From assembly GCA_025355505.1 (NCBI GenBank), contig JANXZM010000079.1, positions 1 through 64,000 on the forward strand: a DNA stretch of 64,000 bases. The letters run 5' to 3'. The notes under the pieces are model-generated. The model saw only the letters and a program-made list of their open reading frames with translations. It did no database searches and was not told where the DNA came from. This document shows positions 41,086-50,507 of the stretch, piece after piece. The stretch comes from Acidobacteriaceae bacterium. Its GTDB lineage: Bacteria; Acidobacteriota; Terriglobia; Terriglobales; Acidobacteriaceae. Both the position numbers and the translations under genes were made by a program. The number at the start of each line of letters is the position of its first letter. Within the stretch, counting starts at the first letter, position 1.

Positions 41086-42564
41086 ATGGCGACCACTCCA
41101 GCCGTTTCCGAGGATCTACTCGCGAAATACGAGCCGGTCATCGGACTGGAAGTCCACATACAGCTGCTGACCGCGTCGAAAATCTTTTGCTCATGTTCGA
41201 CTCGTTTTGGTGATCCGCCGAACACGAACGTGTGCCCGGTCTGTCTGGGGCTTCCCGGAGCCTTGCCGGTGCTGAACCGGAAGGCCGTGGAATTCGCGGC
41301 TCTGGCGGCGATGGCTTTGGAGTGCCGGATCAACGAAGTTTCCATCTTTGCGCGGAAGAACTATTTTTATCCCGACCTGCCGAAGGGCTACCAGATCTCG
41401 CAGTACGACAAACCGCTGGCTGAGTTTGGATTTATCGACATCGATCTAAATGGCAGCAGGAAGAAGATCGGCATTACCCGCCTGCACCTGGAAGAAGACG
41501 CGGGCAAGAGCCTGCACGAGGGCTTCGCCGCGGCTGCCTCGAAGACTGCCATCGACTTGAACCGGACCGGCGTGCCCCTGGCCGAGATCGTCAGCGAACC
41601 CGACATGCGATCGCCAGAGGAAGCGTACGAGTACCTCACTCGGCTTAAGGAAATCATTCTCTACACTGGCGTCAGCGACTGCAACATGGAAGAGGGTTCG
41701 CTGCGCTGCGACGCCAACATCAGCGTGCGGCCTCGCGGACAAAAAGAATTCGGCACAAAAACCGAAGTCAAGAACGTCAACTCGTTTCGCTTCATCAAGC
41801 AGGCGCTGGAGTATGAGATCGAGCGCCACATCGGCGTCATCGAATCCGGTGGCAGGATCACGCAGGAAACGCGCCTCTACAACTCGAACGAAGGCAGGAC
41901 TTACGGCATGCGCTCGAAGGAGCAAGCGCACGACTACCGTTATTTTCCCGAACCCGATTTGCTTCCGCTGGTGGTGGATGAGAAATGGCAAGCCGCAATC
42001 CGCGCCAGGGTGCCCGAGCTTCCGGAAGCGCGCCGCCAGCGCATGATGAAGGACTACGGCATCACCGCGGGCGACGCCCACACGCTAACGTTGACGCGAG
42101 CGATGGCCGACCAGTTCGAGTCCGCGGCCCGCACCGCGAAAAATCCGAAGCGGGTCGCCAACCTGGTGCAGAGCGAGCTACTCGGACGCCTGAAAGCGCA
42201 GGGCCTCGAGCTTGAGCAGTCGCCAATTTCGATGGCTGGGGTTACGGCTTCGGCGGATCTGGTCGAGTCGGGCGCAATCTCGGGCAAAATGCTGAAGGAT
42301 TTTTACGACCTCTGCTTCGCGCGCAATCAGGACTTCCCTGCCGTTTACGAAGCCGAGGGGCGTCCCGAGCAGTCGCGCGACACGTCGGTGCTGGAGAAAC
42401 TCGCGGATGAGTTAATCGCAGCGAATCCGAAGCAGGTGGAGCAATATCGGGCGGGTAAGAAAACCGTGATCGGCTTCTTCGTGGGGCAGGTGATAAAAGC
42501 CTCGAAGGGGCAAGCCAATCCTCAGTTGGTGAACGAAGTCTTGACGAAAAAACTGGAAGGGTAG
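41086..42564 (+). CDS. gatB: aspartyl/glutamyl-tRNA(Asn/Gln) amidotransferase subunit B
   Basis: With GatA and GatC, converts Glu-tRNA(Gln) or Asp-tRNA(Asn) to the amidated form. The product is 492 residues. The catalytic kinase-like domain begins YEPVIGLEVHIQLLTASKIF and CSTRFGDPPNTNVCPVCLGL (zinc cysteines), then KNYFYPDLPKGYQISQYDKP and EEGSLRCDANISVRPRG. The C-terminal YqeY/tail domain ends in IGFFVGQVIKASKGQANPQL. Full length and intact. gatA and gatC are not in the window. Confidence 0.96.
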   Translation: MATTPAVSEDLLAKYEPVIGLEVHIQLLTASKIFCSCSTRFGDPPNTNVCPVCLGLPGALPVLNRKAVEFAALAAMALECRINEVSIFARKNYFYPDLPKGYQISQYDKPLAEFGFIDIDLNGSRKKIGITRLHLEEDAGKSLHEGFAAAASKTAIDLNRTGVPLAEIVSEPDMRSPEEAYEYLTRLKEIILYTGVSDCNMEEGSLRCDANISVRPRGQKEFGTKTEVKNVNSFRFIKQALEYEIERHIGVIESGGRITQETRLYNSNEGRTYGMRSKEQAHDYRYFPEPDLLPLVVDEKWQAAIRARVPELPEARRQRMMKDYGITAGDAHTLTLTRAMADQFESAARTAKNPKRVANLVQSELLGRLKAQGLELEQSPISMAGVTASADLVESGAISGKMLKDFYDLCFARNQDFPAVYEAEGRPEQSRDTSVLEKLADELIAANPKQVEQYRAGKKTVIGFFVGQVIKASKGQANPQLVNEVLTKKLEG

Positions 42565-42578
42565 GGGTTTTGATTTCC

Positions 42579-42650
42579 TGTAGAGGCGCGACTTGCCGCG
42601 TCTCGGCATTGCCGCGCGGCCGGAGACGGGGCAATGCCCGTCGCTACAGA
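42579..42650. repeat. GC-rich palindromic repeat between gatB and the PpiC gene
   Basis: TGTAGAGGCGCGACTTGCCG begins and GGGGCAATGCCCGTCGCTAC ends a foldable unit. A simpler unit of the same kind, GACGGGGCAAGCCCCGTCTC, is at 51306-51325. Located between convergent genes, it may also terminate transcription. Confidence 0.5.
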
Positions 42651-42678
42651 AGGAATTTTTTAGCCGCCGAGGGCCGCC

Positions 42679-43749
42679 CTACTTCGCCGCGCCCGCGTTC
42701 TTCAGCACTTGTTCCGCATAGTAATTGGTGACTTTGGCGTCGTCGCGGAGGCTCTCGTAGTAAGCGGCCTTCAATAACTGCTCGCGGCGGTCGCGCAATT
42801 GCTGGCGGATGGCCTGCTGCACCCGCGGATCGTTCAAGTCCCTCTGGCCGGCCGGCTCCTTCGCAATCAGCTTGACGATCATGTAGGCGTAGGGCTGATG
42901 ATTGGTCGGGTTGATCATGGGAATCATCGGCGTGTATTGCCCCGGTTTGAGCTTCATCACGGCTTCGCGGGTTGCCGGATCGGCGCTCTTGAGCGCGGAT
43001 TCAGGAGCCATTCCCAAATCGCCGCCGTTGTTGCTGGTCTCGGGGTCTTCGGAATAATTCATGGCCATGGTAGCGAAGTCGTCGCCACTATCGAGGCGGT
43101 TGGCGATCATCTGGATTTTCTTGCGCGCCTCGCCATCGTTCTGCGCCTTGCTGTTCTGCAGGTTGTGCACCTGTGCGCTTACCACTCCAGAAACCATGAT
43201 CTTGGCCAAATGGTATTGCGCCTCGATCAGGTTGAACTCGGCCTTGTGATCGTGGTAGTAGCCGGAAACATCCTGGTCGGTGATGTTGATGCGCGAGGTG
43301 ATTTCCTTGTTCAATACCTTGTCGCGGGTGAGCGAGCGCCGCAGGTCGCGCTTGAAGTCGTCGAGCGATATTTTTTTGTCCTGCAGGCGCTTGTTAAATT
43401 CCTCGGCGGTGTAGGGCGACTTGATTTCGTTCAGCTTGCGGTCCACCTCTTCGTCGGTCGCCAGCAGGCCGAGTTTTTCCGCGCGCTGCATCAAAATTTC
43501 CGTCTCGATGAGCTCATTGAGAATGCTCAGGCGAAGGCTGACCGCCTGCTCGCCCGCCGGCTGCTGATCGGAGCCCGCCGTCTGATTGGCGTAGTACTTG
43601 TCAACTTCGCTGTGATAAAGCTTCCGCCCATTGACTGAAGCCATAACGTCGCCGCTGCTGCTGTTGCGGTTACAGGCCGCCAGCCCCATCAAAAGAAGCG
43701 CGCTGATCATGACCAACCCAGCTCGCCCGAAGCAGTTACGATTTTTCAA
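42679..43749 (-). CDS. PpiC/SurA-type peptidyl-prolyl isomerase lipoprotein
   Basis: The product is 356 residues from TTG 43749, which has GGAGGG six bases upstream. The leader GLVMISALLLMGLAAC ends in a lipobox with Cys about residue 25. A SurA N-terminal domain follows (GRKLYHSEVDKYYANQ, LNELIETEILMQRAEKLGLL). The parvulin (PPIC) domain spans YHLAKIMVSGV to GGDLGMAPESALKSAD and KLKPGQYTPMI. It is probably a periplasmic chaperone for outer-membrane proteins, anchored to a membrane. The DsbA-like gene precedes it on the same strand. Confidence 0.85.
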   Translation of the reverse strand: MKNRNCFGRAGLVMISALLLMGLAACNRNSSSGDVMASVNGRKLYHSEVDKYYANQTAGSDQQPAGEQAVSLRLSILNELIETEILMQRAEKLGLLATDEEVDRKLNEIKSPYTAEEFNKRLQDKKISLDDFKRDLRRSLTRDKVLNKEITSRINITDQDVSGYYHDHKAEFNLIEAQYHLAKIMVSGVVSAQVHNLQNSKAQNDGEARKKIQMIANRLDSGDDFATMAMNYSEDPETSNNGGDLGMAPESALKSADPATREAVMKLKPGQYTPMIPMINPTNHQPYAYMIVKLIAKEPAGQRDLNDPRVQQAIRQQLRDRREQLLKAAYYESLRDDAKVTNYYAEQVLKNAGAAK

Positions 43750-43851
43750 GTTATTCCCTCCGCCACGACGGCGAGTCAATCCCACAATGTTAGTCCAGCG
43801 ACCTGCCGAGAATGCAGGCAATACAAAAGCCGGTTCAAAAACGATGACAGC

Positions 43852-44805
43852 TTACTTGGATGGCGCAGCCGACGGAGTTTTCTCGGCCGCGGCAGGCTTG
43901 TGCTCTGGAGGCGCAACGCCGGCATCCTTCAACGCCTGGTCGAACGCGAGTCGCACCTCTTCCACAGGCACGGCTCCATCCAGTTTCTGTCCATTTACAA
44001 ACATGGTCGGAGTTGCATCCACTCCAACGGTTTCAGCTTCGCGCATCGAAGCACGCACGGCCTTTTCATCCTGGGCCTTGACGCAAGCCTGCAACTTCGC
44101 AACCTCGAGATTATGCTTTTGAGCCTGCAGAGTGGCCAGCTTATCGAGTTCCGCATTCTGGCCGTCGCGCCCTTTTTCAGCGCTGATGGCGTGCTGATTG
44201 CTGTGCAGGTAATCGGCATAGTCCCAGTAGGCGTCGCTATTTTGCGCGCCCAGGCAACTGGCGTTCACTGCCGCATGCACAGCCCAAGGGTGAATTTCCT
44301 CGAGCGGGTAATCCTTGTAGATGAAAAGGACGCGGTCGCCGTATTCCTTGAAAAGCCCTGGAAAAAGTGTCTCGTGCATGCGCGAACAGAACGGACACTC
44401 AAAATCGTCATAGTTGACGACCGTTACCTTTGCATCTTTGTTGCCGCGCGTCGGCCGCCCGCTGACGTCAATTTTCTTCATGATTTCAGCGTACGGATCA
44501 CTGGTGAGATCCAGCTTGGTCATGCGGACCAGAGTCTTGTGGTCGCGGGAAAGCAGAAACTCGAACTCCTGTTTTTTGTTGAGACTGGCAAAAGTAACCG
44601 TCAGCGCGTCGTAGTTCGCAAAGTCGCTCGCCCGGAGCGGTCCCAGAACCACTTTGACGCCGGGCGGAAGGGAATAATGCGCCCGCACTTGCCGTTCGAC
44701 CAGGCGTGCAACGTCCGAAGGAGGCGACTGGGCGGAGCAGCCCAGGCAGATCAGCAGGAGAGCCAGAAACGCGCGACGCATCATCAATCGAAACCACCTG
44801 ACCAT
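43852..44805 (-). CDS. DsbA-family thioredoxin-fold lipoprotein
   Basis: The product is 317 residues. The leader (RRAFLALLLICLGC) ends in a likely lipobox. After a 130-residue N-terminal domain comes the thioredoxin fold with VNYDDFECPFCSRMHETLFP, active site CPFC, and the later GVDATPTMFVNGQKLDG with the cis-Pro (ATPT). The C-terminus is Ala/Pro/Lys-rich. It probably acts in disulfide bond formation or isomerisation in the periplasm. It is transcribed toward the PpiC-type foldase, a functionally sensible neighbour. Confidence 0.85.
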   Translation of the reverse strand: MVRWFRLMMRRAFLALLLICLGCSAQSPPSDVARLVERQVRAHYSLPPGVKVVLGPLRASDFANYDALTVTFASLNKKQEFEFLLSRDHKTLVRMTKLDLTSDPYAEIMKKIDVSGRPTRGNKDAKVTVVNYDDFECPFCSRMHETLFPGLFKEYGDRVLFIYKDYPLEEIHPWAVHAAVNASCLGAQNSDAYWDYADYLHSNQHAISAEKGRDGQNAELDKLATLQAQKHNLEVAKLQACVKAQDEKAVRASMREAETVGVDATPTMFVNGQKLDGAVPVEEVRLAFDQALKDAGVAPPEHKPAAAEKTPSAAPSK

Positions 44806-44955
44806 GAGGAAATCGGTTGATTATCTCATGGCGAGAAGACGGCTGCGTGGTTTCTCAGTATGCGGCAGTGGGCTGCATTCCGGGTTGCAGAGCCATGAGC
44901 TTCGACCGAACCGGTTGTCCCGCAGCTCGCAGCCCCCAGTATGCAGCAGGCTGTT

Positions 44956-45810
44956 TCAGATGCGCCCACGCAGCAACTCTTCGGGCGTCAGCAGTTGGTT
45001 CATCGATCCGGAGCGGAAGCCCTCCAGGTCGAGAGTGACGAATTTAAATCCAAGGCCTTTGAACACGACGGTGAATTCACGGGCCATTTCAGCGCTCAAA
45101 GCGCGGGGAAGTTCTTCGCGGGCAATCTCAATGCGCACGATTTCCCCGTGATGGCGCACGCGAAATTGCCGGAACCCCATCGCCCGCAGTGCGTCTTCGC
45201 CCCGCTCGATCACACTTAGCGCTTCGGGGGTAACCGCACGCCCATATTCCATGCGCGAGGAAAGACAGGCGGAGGCTGGCTTGTCCCACACCCGCAAATC
45301 CGCCTGGCGCGCCAGTTCGCGGATTTCAGCCTTGTTCAGACCGGCTTCGAGGAGCGGGGCCAGAACGTGATGCTGGAGCGCGGCCTGCTGTCCGGGGCGA
45401 AAATCGCCCTCGTCGTCGGCGTTGACTCCGTAGGCGATCGCTTCAAATCCACGGGCCTCGCGGTAGCGCTCGAGGACGGTGAACAATTCGTCCTTGCAGT
45501 GAAAACAGCGCATCGAATCGTTGCGCGTGTACGCGGGATTTTCCAGTTCCCGCGTTTCCACAACCTCGACCGGAATTCCGCCCTCGCGCGCAAAGGCAAG
45601 CGCGTCTTCGAGATGAGTCCGCGCCAGGCTGGCGGAATCGGCAATCACGGCAAGCATTTGACCGCCGAGAACCTGGTGCGCGGTCCAGGCAAGAAAAGCG
45701 GAGTCCACGCCACCCGAGTAGGCGACGAGCAAGCGAGCGTGGCCACCAAGGATCTGGCGTAAGCGCTCAGCTTTCGAATTGGGCATGGCCGCAGTGTTCA
45801 CGATCTCCAT
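44956..45810 (-). CDS. larE: LarE-family ATP-dependent sulfur transferase
   Basis: LarE adds sulfur to the pyridinium ring of the nickel-pincer cofactor of lactate racemase. The product is 284 residues from ATG 45810. The PP-loop is YSGGVDSAFL (residues 31-40). Cys101 and Cys104 (RCFHCKDELF) and Cys181 (SACLSSRM) are all present, which suggests the three-cysteine type that can hold an iron-sulfur cluster rather than the single sacrificial cysteine type. No larA, larB or larC is in the window, so the substrate in this organism is uncertain. The gene starts 71 bases after the lptD stop on the same strand. Confidence 0.85.
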   Translation of the reverse strand: MEIVNTAAMPNSKAERLRQILGGHARLLVAYSGGVDSAFLAWTAHQVLGGQMLAVIADSASLARTHLEDALAFAREGGIPVEVVETRELENPAYTRNDSMRCFHCKDELFTVLERYREARGFEAIAYGVNADDEGDFRPGQQAALQHHVLAPLLEAGLNKAEIRELARQADLRVWDKPASACLSSRMEYGRAVTPEALSVIERGEDALRAMGFRQFRVRHHGEIVRIEIAREELPRALSAEMAREFTVVFKGLGFKFVTLDLEGFRSGSMNQLLTPEELLRGRI

Positions 45811-45880
45811 TATCCACGATTGCTGGGGGAGGGACGGCCATCTTGCAGTTCCTCCATTGCTTGACTCATGACGCGGTCTC

Positions 45881-48418
45881 CTAGTAGAGCCGCTCCTGCC
45901 GTCTGAGGTTGCCGAAGGCTCCGACGTTCGCCAGCGTAAACGAGAAACGATATTGATTTTCGTTGCGCACCGATCCCAACGCAAAGCGGCGGTATTCCAG
46001 GCTCAGGCCGCAACAGTCCCAGTTGTAACTGGTCTGTGCGGTTGCGTATTGCAGGGAGCCGGTGTTCGCGTCAAAACCGAAGCTGCTGGCGGCGCTCAGG
46101 CCGCGTTTGTTGAGCTGGCCGTAGCCGAGCAGCACGCGGAACTGGTGGAAATCGCTCAAGGTCTTCGCTGTTCCCAGGGAATTGTCGAGCACTCGCAGGA
46201 AGGCATCTCCACCGCCTATTGTAAAAGCGCCATAGTGGTAGTTGACCAGCGCCGCGCTGTGATTGATGCGGCCAGCCTTGAGGTCGTAGTCCAAGTCCCA
46301 CTCGGTGCTGGTGCGCGGGCTGGTTTCGATGCGCAGGCGGGAAATGATGGGGGCGAAGCGCCGCGCTGAATTTAAGAACGCGATGCCCGTGAAATCGGCA
46401 GTTGACTCGAATACGTTCCGCTGGCCCGCCACCAGAGCGTTTCCAAATGTGGGATCGAAAAAATATTTTTGTGCGACCTCCCAACTCAGAATTTCGCGCG
46501 GTCCCGAGGCGCAAGGTTGGGCGTCTGGGTTTGGAGGCAGTTCCCACGGAACCGCGCCGACTAGCGGGACGCCGCCGATGGTCAGCGTGCTCATGCCGCG
46601 CAGGTCGCAACCCTTGACGTTGGGGTCAAGGTGCTTGGCGTAAAGACGATTCACCAGCGAGTACTCGATTGCATTGGTGTTGCTCAGGATGTCCGTGGCA
46701 TCGAAACGCAGAACGTTGGCGAAATTGCTTACACCGGTTACGTAGTCGTAACGCATGCGAGGCTCAATCACGTGCTTCCATTTACGGCCGAGCCAGGCAC
46801 GATCGAAGACCTTCGACAACGCCGGCGGGCGCAACTCGAATGAAGCTTCCAGAGACTTACGATTAAGAGGGTCATCGGAGGCTGTTCCCTTGGCTGCGGC
46901 CAATGCCGAATTAAAGCGCTGAGTGTAGAAAGTCTCGCGCAAAATAAGTGCGGGACGCAACGACCATCCCCGCCATTGCACCGGCATGGTCAGCGACGGC
47001 GCAAGATCGAAGCGGCCCACCAGAGGCGCGGTGCGGAACCCAGGCTGGGTCTGCTGCAAACCCTCTGGCGCCTGGCGGCGCTGCAAGCCCTCAGCCGCGC
47101 CTTCAAACGACCAATACAGAGGCGTATTTCCCAATTGCCGCTCCTCGCCAGAGAGGAAGAAACTCGGCGCATGCAGAATGCGAACCAACTCCGTCTGGGT
47201 TAGCGTGGTGCAGCCTGCGTTTAATTCGGTGTTCGGATTGCAAACTTCGAAGTTCTGGTAGCGCTCGGCCAGGGCATTGAAATGAAATCCTTTGGTCGTA
47301 TTGGAGAGAAAAATCTGCGACTTCACTTCCGAGTCGATGGCCTGGGTGTACACGTCGGTGAAGGCGATGCGGAAAACAAACGAGCTTAAATAATCGACAT
47401 TCGCGACGCCGCGGAAAGTCCCAAAGGCGCGCTCGGCAAGAAAACGGGCGTCCTCGCCGCCTTGATCCTGCCGATGCTGAGGAGTGCCGATGCCGCGATC
47501 CACAACTCCCACGTAGTTGAAGAACACGTAAGAGCTGTCGCTTGGACGAGCGCGAAATTCTCCGCGTTGCGACCAGCCGCGTTTCGAGTAGTATTCGCCG
47601 CCGATCGTGGCGTCCATGCTGCGATTGAAGACCCAGTAAACGGATTCGCCGACAATCTTTCCCTTGGTAGAGGAGTTACCGAAGCTCGGAATCAGCAGGC
47701 CGCTCTGGCGCTGCTGTTTTTGTACCGGGTGCGTCACAAATGGAAAATAGAACACCGGTATGCCCATCAGCCGGAAGTCGCTGTTATAGATTTTCGCCGT
47801 GCTGTCCACATCCACCGAAATACGCTTCGCGTAGAATTGCCACTTGGGGTGCGGCAGCTCGCAGGTGGTGACCGTTCCCTGGCGCACCAGATAGTGGTCG
47901 GGCCCGTGTTTCTCCACAATTTTTCCGGTGAAGGCAAACGGATTGGGGCTGGTAAGCATGTAGCGGGACTTTCGCATCCGAAATCCCACCGTTCCAATCA
48001 CGCTGTAGAAAGTTCCCGTCTGGGTGCGGATGTTGTAAGTGCCGTGGCTGGCCTCGACGTGCTCGTCGTAAGGGCCGCCGTCCAGAGCGACGTGGCCTTC
48101 CACTTCGCTATCCCCCGTGTCGGCGTTGTAGGTGACTTGATCGGCGCGCAGGATGTAAGTGCGATAGTCAATTTCCACCCCTCCCCGCAGGTGGTAAACG
48201 GACCCATCCTTCTCCTGTTGCACCGCCCGAATCGTGACTTCTTCTTCCGTCTGTGCGGCAGGAGCTGCCGGTGGAACAGGAACTGTCGCAGAAGCGCTCT
48301 CAGGAGCCGTGACCGTCGCGGCCGCAGGGGGCAGCGTCTGGCTGGTTACTATCCCCGGAGCGAGAAGCAGATGACAGACGAATGCTGCCGTGATAAAGAT
48401 TCGAGAGCGGGTGATCAT
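45881..48418 (-). CDS. lptD: LPS-assembly protein LptD
   Basis: Outer-membrane beta-barrel that inserts LPS into the outer leaflet. The product is 845 residues from ATG 48418. A signal peptide (IFITAAFVCHLLLAPGIVTS) is followed by a Pro/Ala-rich spacer and an OstA-type jellyroll (YHLRGGVEIDYRTYILRADQ, GDSEVEGHVALDGGPYDE). The barrel starts with VFYFPFVTHPVQKQQRQSGL, a LptD signature, and ends in aromatic YRFSFTLANVGAFGNLRRQE. Cysteines at GTVTTCEL and a few later positions might form the disulfides known from E. coli; pairing is not certain. It matches the LPS operon at 35-40 kb in function. Confidence 0.92.
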   Translation of the reverse strand: MITRSRIFITAAFVCHLLLAPGIVTSQTLPPAAATVTAPESASATVPVPPAAPAAQTEEEVTIRAVQQEKDGSVYHLRGGVEIDYRTYILRADQVTYNADTGDSEVEGHVALDGGPYDEHVEASHGTYNIRTQTGTFYSVIGTVGFRMRKSRYMLTSPNPFAFTGKIVEKHGPDHYLVRQGTVTTCELPHPKWQFYAKRISVDVDSTAKIYNSDFRLMGIPVFYFPFVTHPVQKQQRQSGLLIPSFGNSSTKGKIVGESVYWVFNRSMDATIGGEYYSKRGWSQRGEFRARPSDSSYVFFNYVGVVDRGIGTPQHRQDQGGEDARFLAERAFGTFRGVANVDYLSSFVFRIAFTDVYTQAIDSEVKSQIFLSNTTKGFHFNALAERYQNFEVCNPNTELNAGCTTLTQTELVRILHAPSFFLSGEERQLGNTPLYWSFEGAAEGLQRRQAPEGLQQTQPGFRTAPLVGRFDLAPSLTMPVQWRGWSLRPALILRETFYTQRFNSALAAAKGTASDDPLNRKSLEASFELRPPALSKVFDRAWLGRKWKHVIEPRMRYDYVTGVSNFANVLRFDATDILSNTNAIEYSLVNRLYAKHLDPNVKGCDLRGMSTLTIGGVPLVGAVPWELPPNPDAQPCASGPREILSWEVAQKYFFDPTFGNALVAGQRNVFESTADFTGIAFLNSARRFAPIISRLRIETSPRTSTEWDLDYDLKAGRINHSAALVNYHYGAFTIGGGDAFLRVLDNSLGTAKTLSDFHQFRVLLGYGQLNKRGLSAASSFGFDANTGSLQYATAQTSYNWDCCGLSLEYRRFALGSVRNENQYRFSFTLANVGAFGNLRRQERLY

Positions 48419-48620
48419 TAGCGGGTGATCGCGCGTGCGCTCCGCCAGCCGGTCTGCTAACGGGAACGAACTGACCTTAGCATGCGAGCGGCAGGCGAAG
48501 CAAAGCTGCTTATTTTTGCGGTCCTCGCTAATTCGTGCCAGGCCAGGCTCTGGCTGCCGGCATTCTTGGTGACTTGCCTGCGACGACCTGCTATACGACC
48601 ACCGGATTGATGCCGGACTG

Positions 48621-49718
48621 ATGACGACTGGACAAATGGCGAGCGGATTGACGAACTGTCCGGCCGGCGGGGATCCCGCCAGCGCAGGACACTTCTGCGC
48701 CGGCGATGCGGTCGAGCCCGCGCTCAGCACCGCCGCTGCTGAAACGGCGGCCTCGGAGCCGAACGGTTGCCCGAATGCCGATCCGAATGCCGATTCCTGG
48801 CGCGTCGAGGTTGCCGCACGCCTCGAACGCTATCGCACGCGCCGCAAACCCCGGACTCCGCACTATCCATCACTCCTCTTGCCTTTTGATGCGCCCGAGA
48901 GCTGGTCCCGTCCCGCGCCGCCAAGTGGATCGGCGGCAGTTGCGACGGCGCCAGCGCCAGCCGGGCAAGACTTTGCGTTCGATATAAAAGATGAAGCTAC
49001 GACCGTCGCCGCGCTCGGCCTCGCTGAATCCCGCTTCACATCGGAGCGGCAGACATCGGAGCAAAGCTCGCACCGATATTCGGACGATTCCCCGGAGCAA
49101 TCCGCCAAGGTGATCGAGTTCCCACGTTCCGCCGCAATTCCGGTTTTCAGCCCCAGCCAACTGGCGGATCCGATCTTCGATCGGCCGCGCATAGTGGAAG
49201 TCCCGGAAATTCTGCCACCGCCACCCGCGTTGGGTGGGATGCTGATGGAACCTGCTCAGCAAGAGCCAGCCGACAGGCGAGCCGGCGAAGACTTTCCCTC
49301 CGCATCCGCATCCATAGCCCGGCGCGCGCTGGCTGCCCTCGTGGATGGCGTTGTCTTGGCAACCGCTCTGGCCGCCTTTGCCGCAGTTTTCTTTCGCCTG
49401 AACCACGTTCGCGGACCGCTCCCCATGCTCGCCGGTGCGCTCGGCCTGGTTGCAATCCTGCTCTGGATGGCTTACGAGTTTTTGTTTGTGGTGTACACCG
49501 GCTCCACTCCCGGACTTCGCGCCGCCCGGCTGCGGCTGGCTGGGTTTGACGGCTCACCGCTTAATCGTCGCTTGCGCCGCTGGCGCGTGCTAGCGTCGTT
49601 CCTCTCCGCGTTTCCCGCTGGGCTCGGTTATCTCTGGTGTGCGCTTGACCAGGACGGATTGTGCTGGCACGACCGCATCACGCGCACCTCCGTCCAAGCG
49701 GAAAACCACGCAGAATAA
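48621..49718 (+). CDS. RDD family membrane protein
   Basis: The product is 365 residues. The first 220 residues are low-complexity, rich in Ala, Pro, Ser and Glu and probably disordered. The C-terminal RDD domain has SIARRALAALVDGVVLATAL (the Arg/Asp signature, here ARRALAALVD), two further membrane helices (MLAGALGLVAILLWMAYEFL, LASFLSAFPAGLGYLWCALD) and CWHDRITRTSV at the end. RDD proteins are poorly understood; some affect ion transport. It diverges from lptD with about 200 bases between them. Confidence 0.8.
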   Translation: MTTGQMASGLTNCPAGGDPASAGHFCAGDAVEPALSTAAAETAASEPNGCPNADPNADSWRVEVAARLERYRTRRKPRTPHYPSLLLPFDAPESWSRPAPPSGSAAVATAPAPAGQDFAFDIKDEATTVAALGLAESRFTSERQTSEQSSHRYSDDSPEQSAKVIEFPRSAAIPVFSPSQLADPIFDRPRIVEVPEILPPPPALGGMLMEPAQQEPADRRAGEDFPSASASIARRALAALVDGVVLATALAAFAAVFFRLNHVRGPLPMLAGALGLVAILLWMAYEFLFVVYTGSTPGLRAARLRLAGFDGSPLNRRLRRWRVLASFLSAFPAGLGYLWCALDQDGLCWHDRITRTSVQAENHAE

Positions 49719-49724
49719 GAAAAG

Positions 49725-49748
49725 CCCCGGCCGTTTAAGCGGCCGGGG
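49725..49748. terminator. hairpin after the RDD gene
   Basis: CCCCGGCCG-TTTAAG-CGGCCGGGG forms a perfect 9-bp stem 7 bases past the stop. The T-rich tail is on the minus-strand side (CTTTTCTTATT), the A-rich counterpart on the plus side; it may work in both directions. Confidence 0.6.
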
Positions 49749-50080
49749 TGGTGGCGGCTCGAACGGCCAACGCCATCCCACCATTTTTTAAAAACGAGGA
49801 TTCTAATGTGGCATTGCATTGATTGTGAGCTGTGGAAACAAAGCGTGGCGAGCGGGCGTCTCAGTCCCGAGACCTAGCGAGCGACCGAAGCGCGAATCGC
49901 GGAGCACGAGCGGCAAGCCGCGATTGTTCTGAAATTCGCACGGCCAATATTCCGAAACGGCGCAGAGTTGTCGTGGGGTCCGCCCAGTCCAGTTGTTCTC
50001 GGCTACATGCGCCGATGGCTCATGATCTTAAAGACGCGCTGAGTCTGCGAAGTAGTAAGGAGGCAAGGGAGCGGCGAACC
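49749..50080. other. intergenic stretch, no gene called
   Basis: A 48-codon open stretch at roughly 49890-50040 (RQAAIVLKFARPIF) has no start codon and could be a gene remnant; I do not call it. Nothing else is seen. Confidence 0.4.
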
Positions 50081-50455
50081 TTAACGTAGTCCTGCCGCAT
50101 CCTCTTGAATGAATTGTTTCAAAAGATCGGGGTGCTTCTTCAGGAAGGCTATCAGCCGAGTTTCAATTATTGAGTCAAGTATCTTTGCTAGCTCAGCATA
50201 GGGGCCGGAACCAAGCTTGTCGCCCGGCATGTACGCGGCCTCGCAAGTCCTCATCTCTTGCGTTTCATTCACAAGTTCGAGAAAGGATATCTTCGCGTCG
50301 TTGCGCAGAGTCCATTCGCCGCGTGTTCCGGTCATCAATCCCGCCCGCCACAAATTTAAATCCGCATCGCATTGGGCTTTGGTAGGTGCGTGCTCTTGTG
50401 CTTGTGTCAGTGTTGCGGCAAACAGCAGAACAATGCAGATGCTCAACGTCTTCAT
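50081..50455 (-). CDS. small exported hypothetical protein
   Basis: The product is 124 residues with signal peptide KTLSICIVLLFAATLTQAQ. The mature part has two cysteines (AQCDADLNLW and MRTCEAAYM) and is helical, ending LIAFLKKHPDLLKQFIQEDA. No family is recognised. It might pair with the next upstream gene but the gap contains only 52 bases and no clear signal. Confidence 0.6.
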   Translation of the reverse strand: MKTLSICIVLLFAATLTQAQEHAPTKAQCDADLNLWRAGLMTGTRGEWTLRNDAKISFLELVNETQEMRTCEAAYMPGDKLGSGPYAELAKILDSIIETRLIAFLKKHPDLLKQFIQEDAAGLR

Positions 50456-50507
50456 CTTGATCTCCTCATCTGCTCACAAATATAGACCGCGAAACGCGCG
50501 GGTATAT

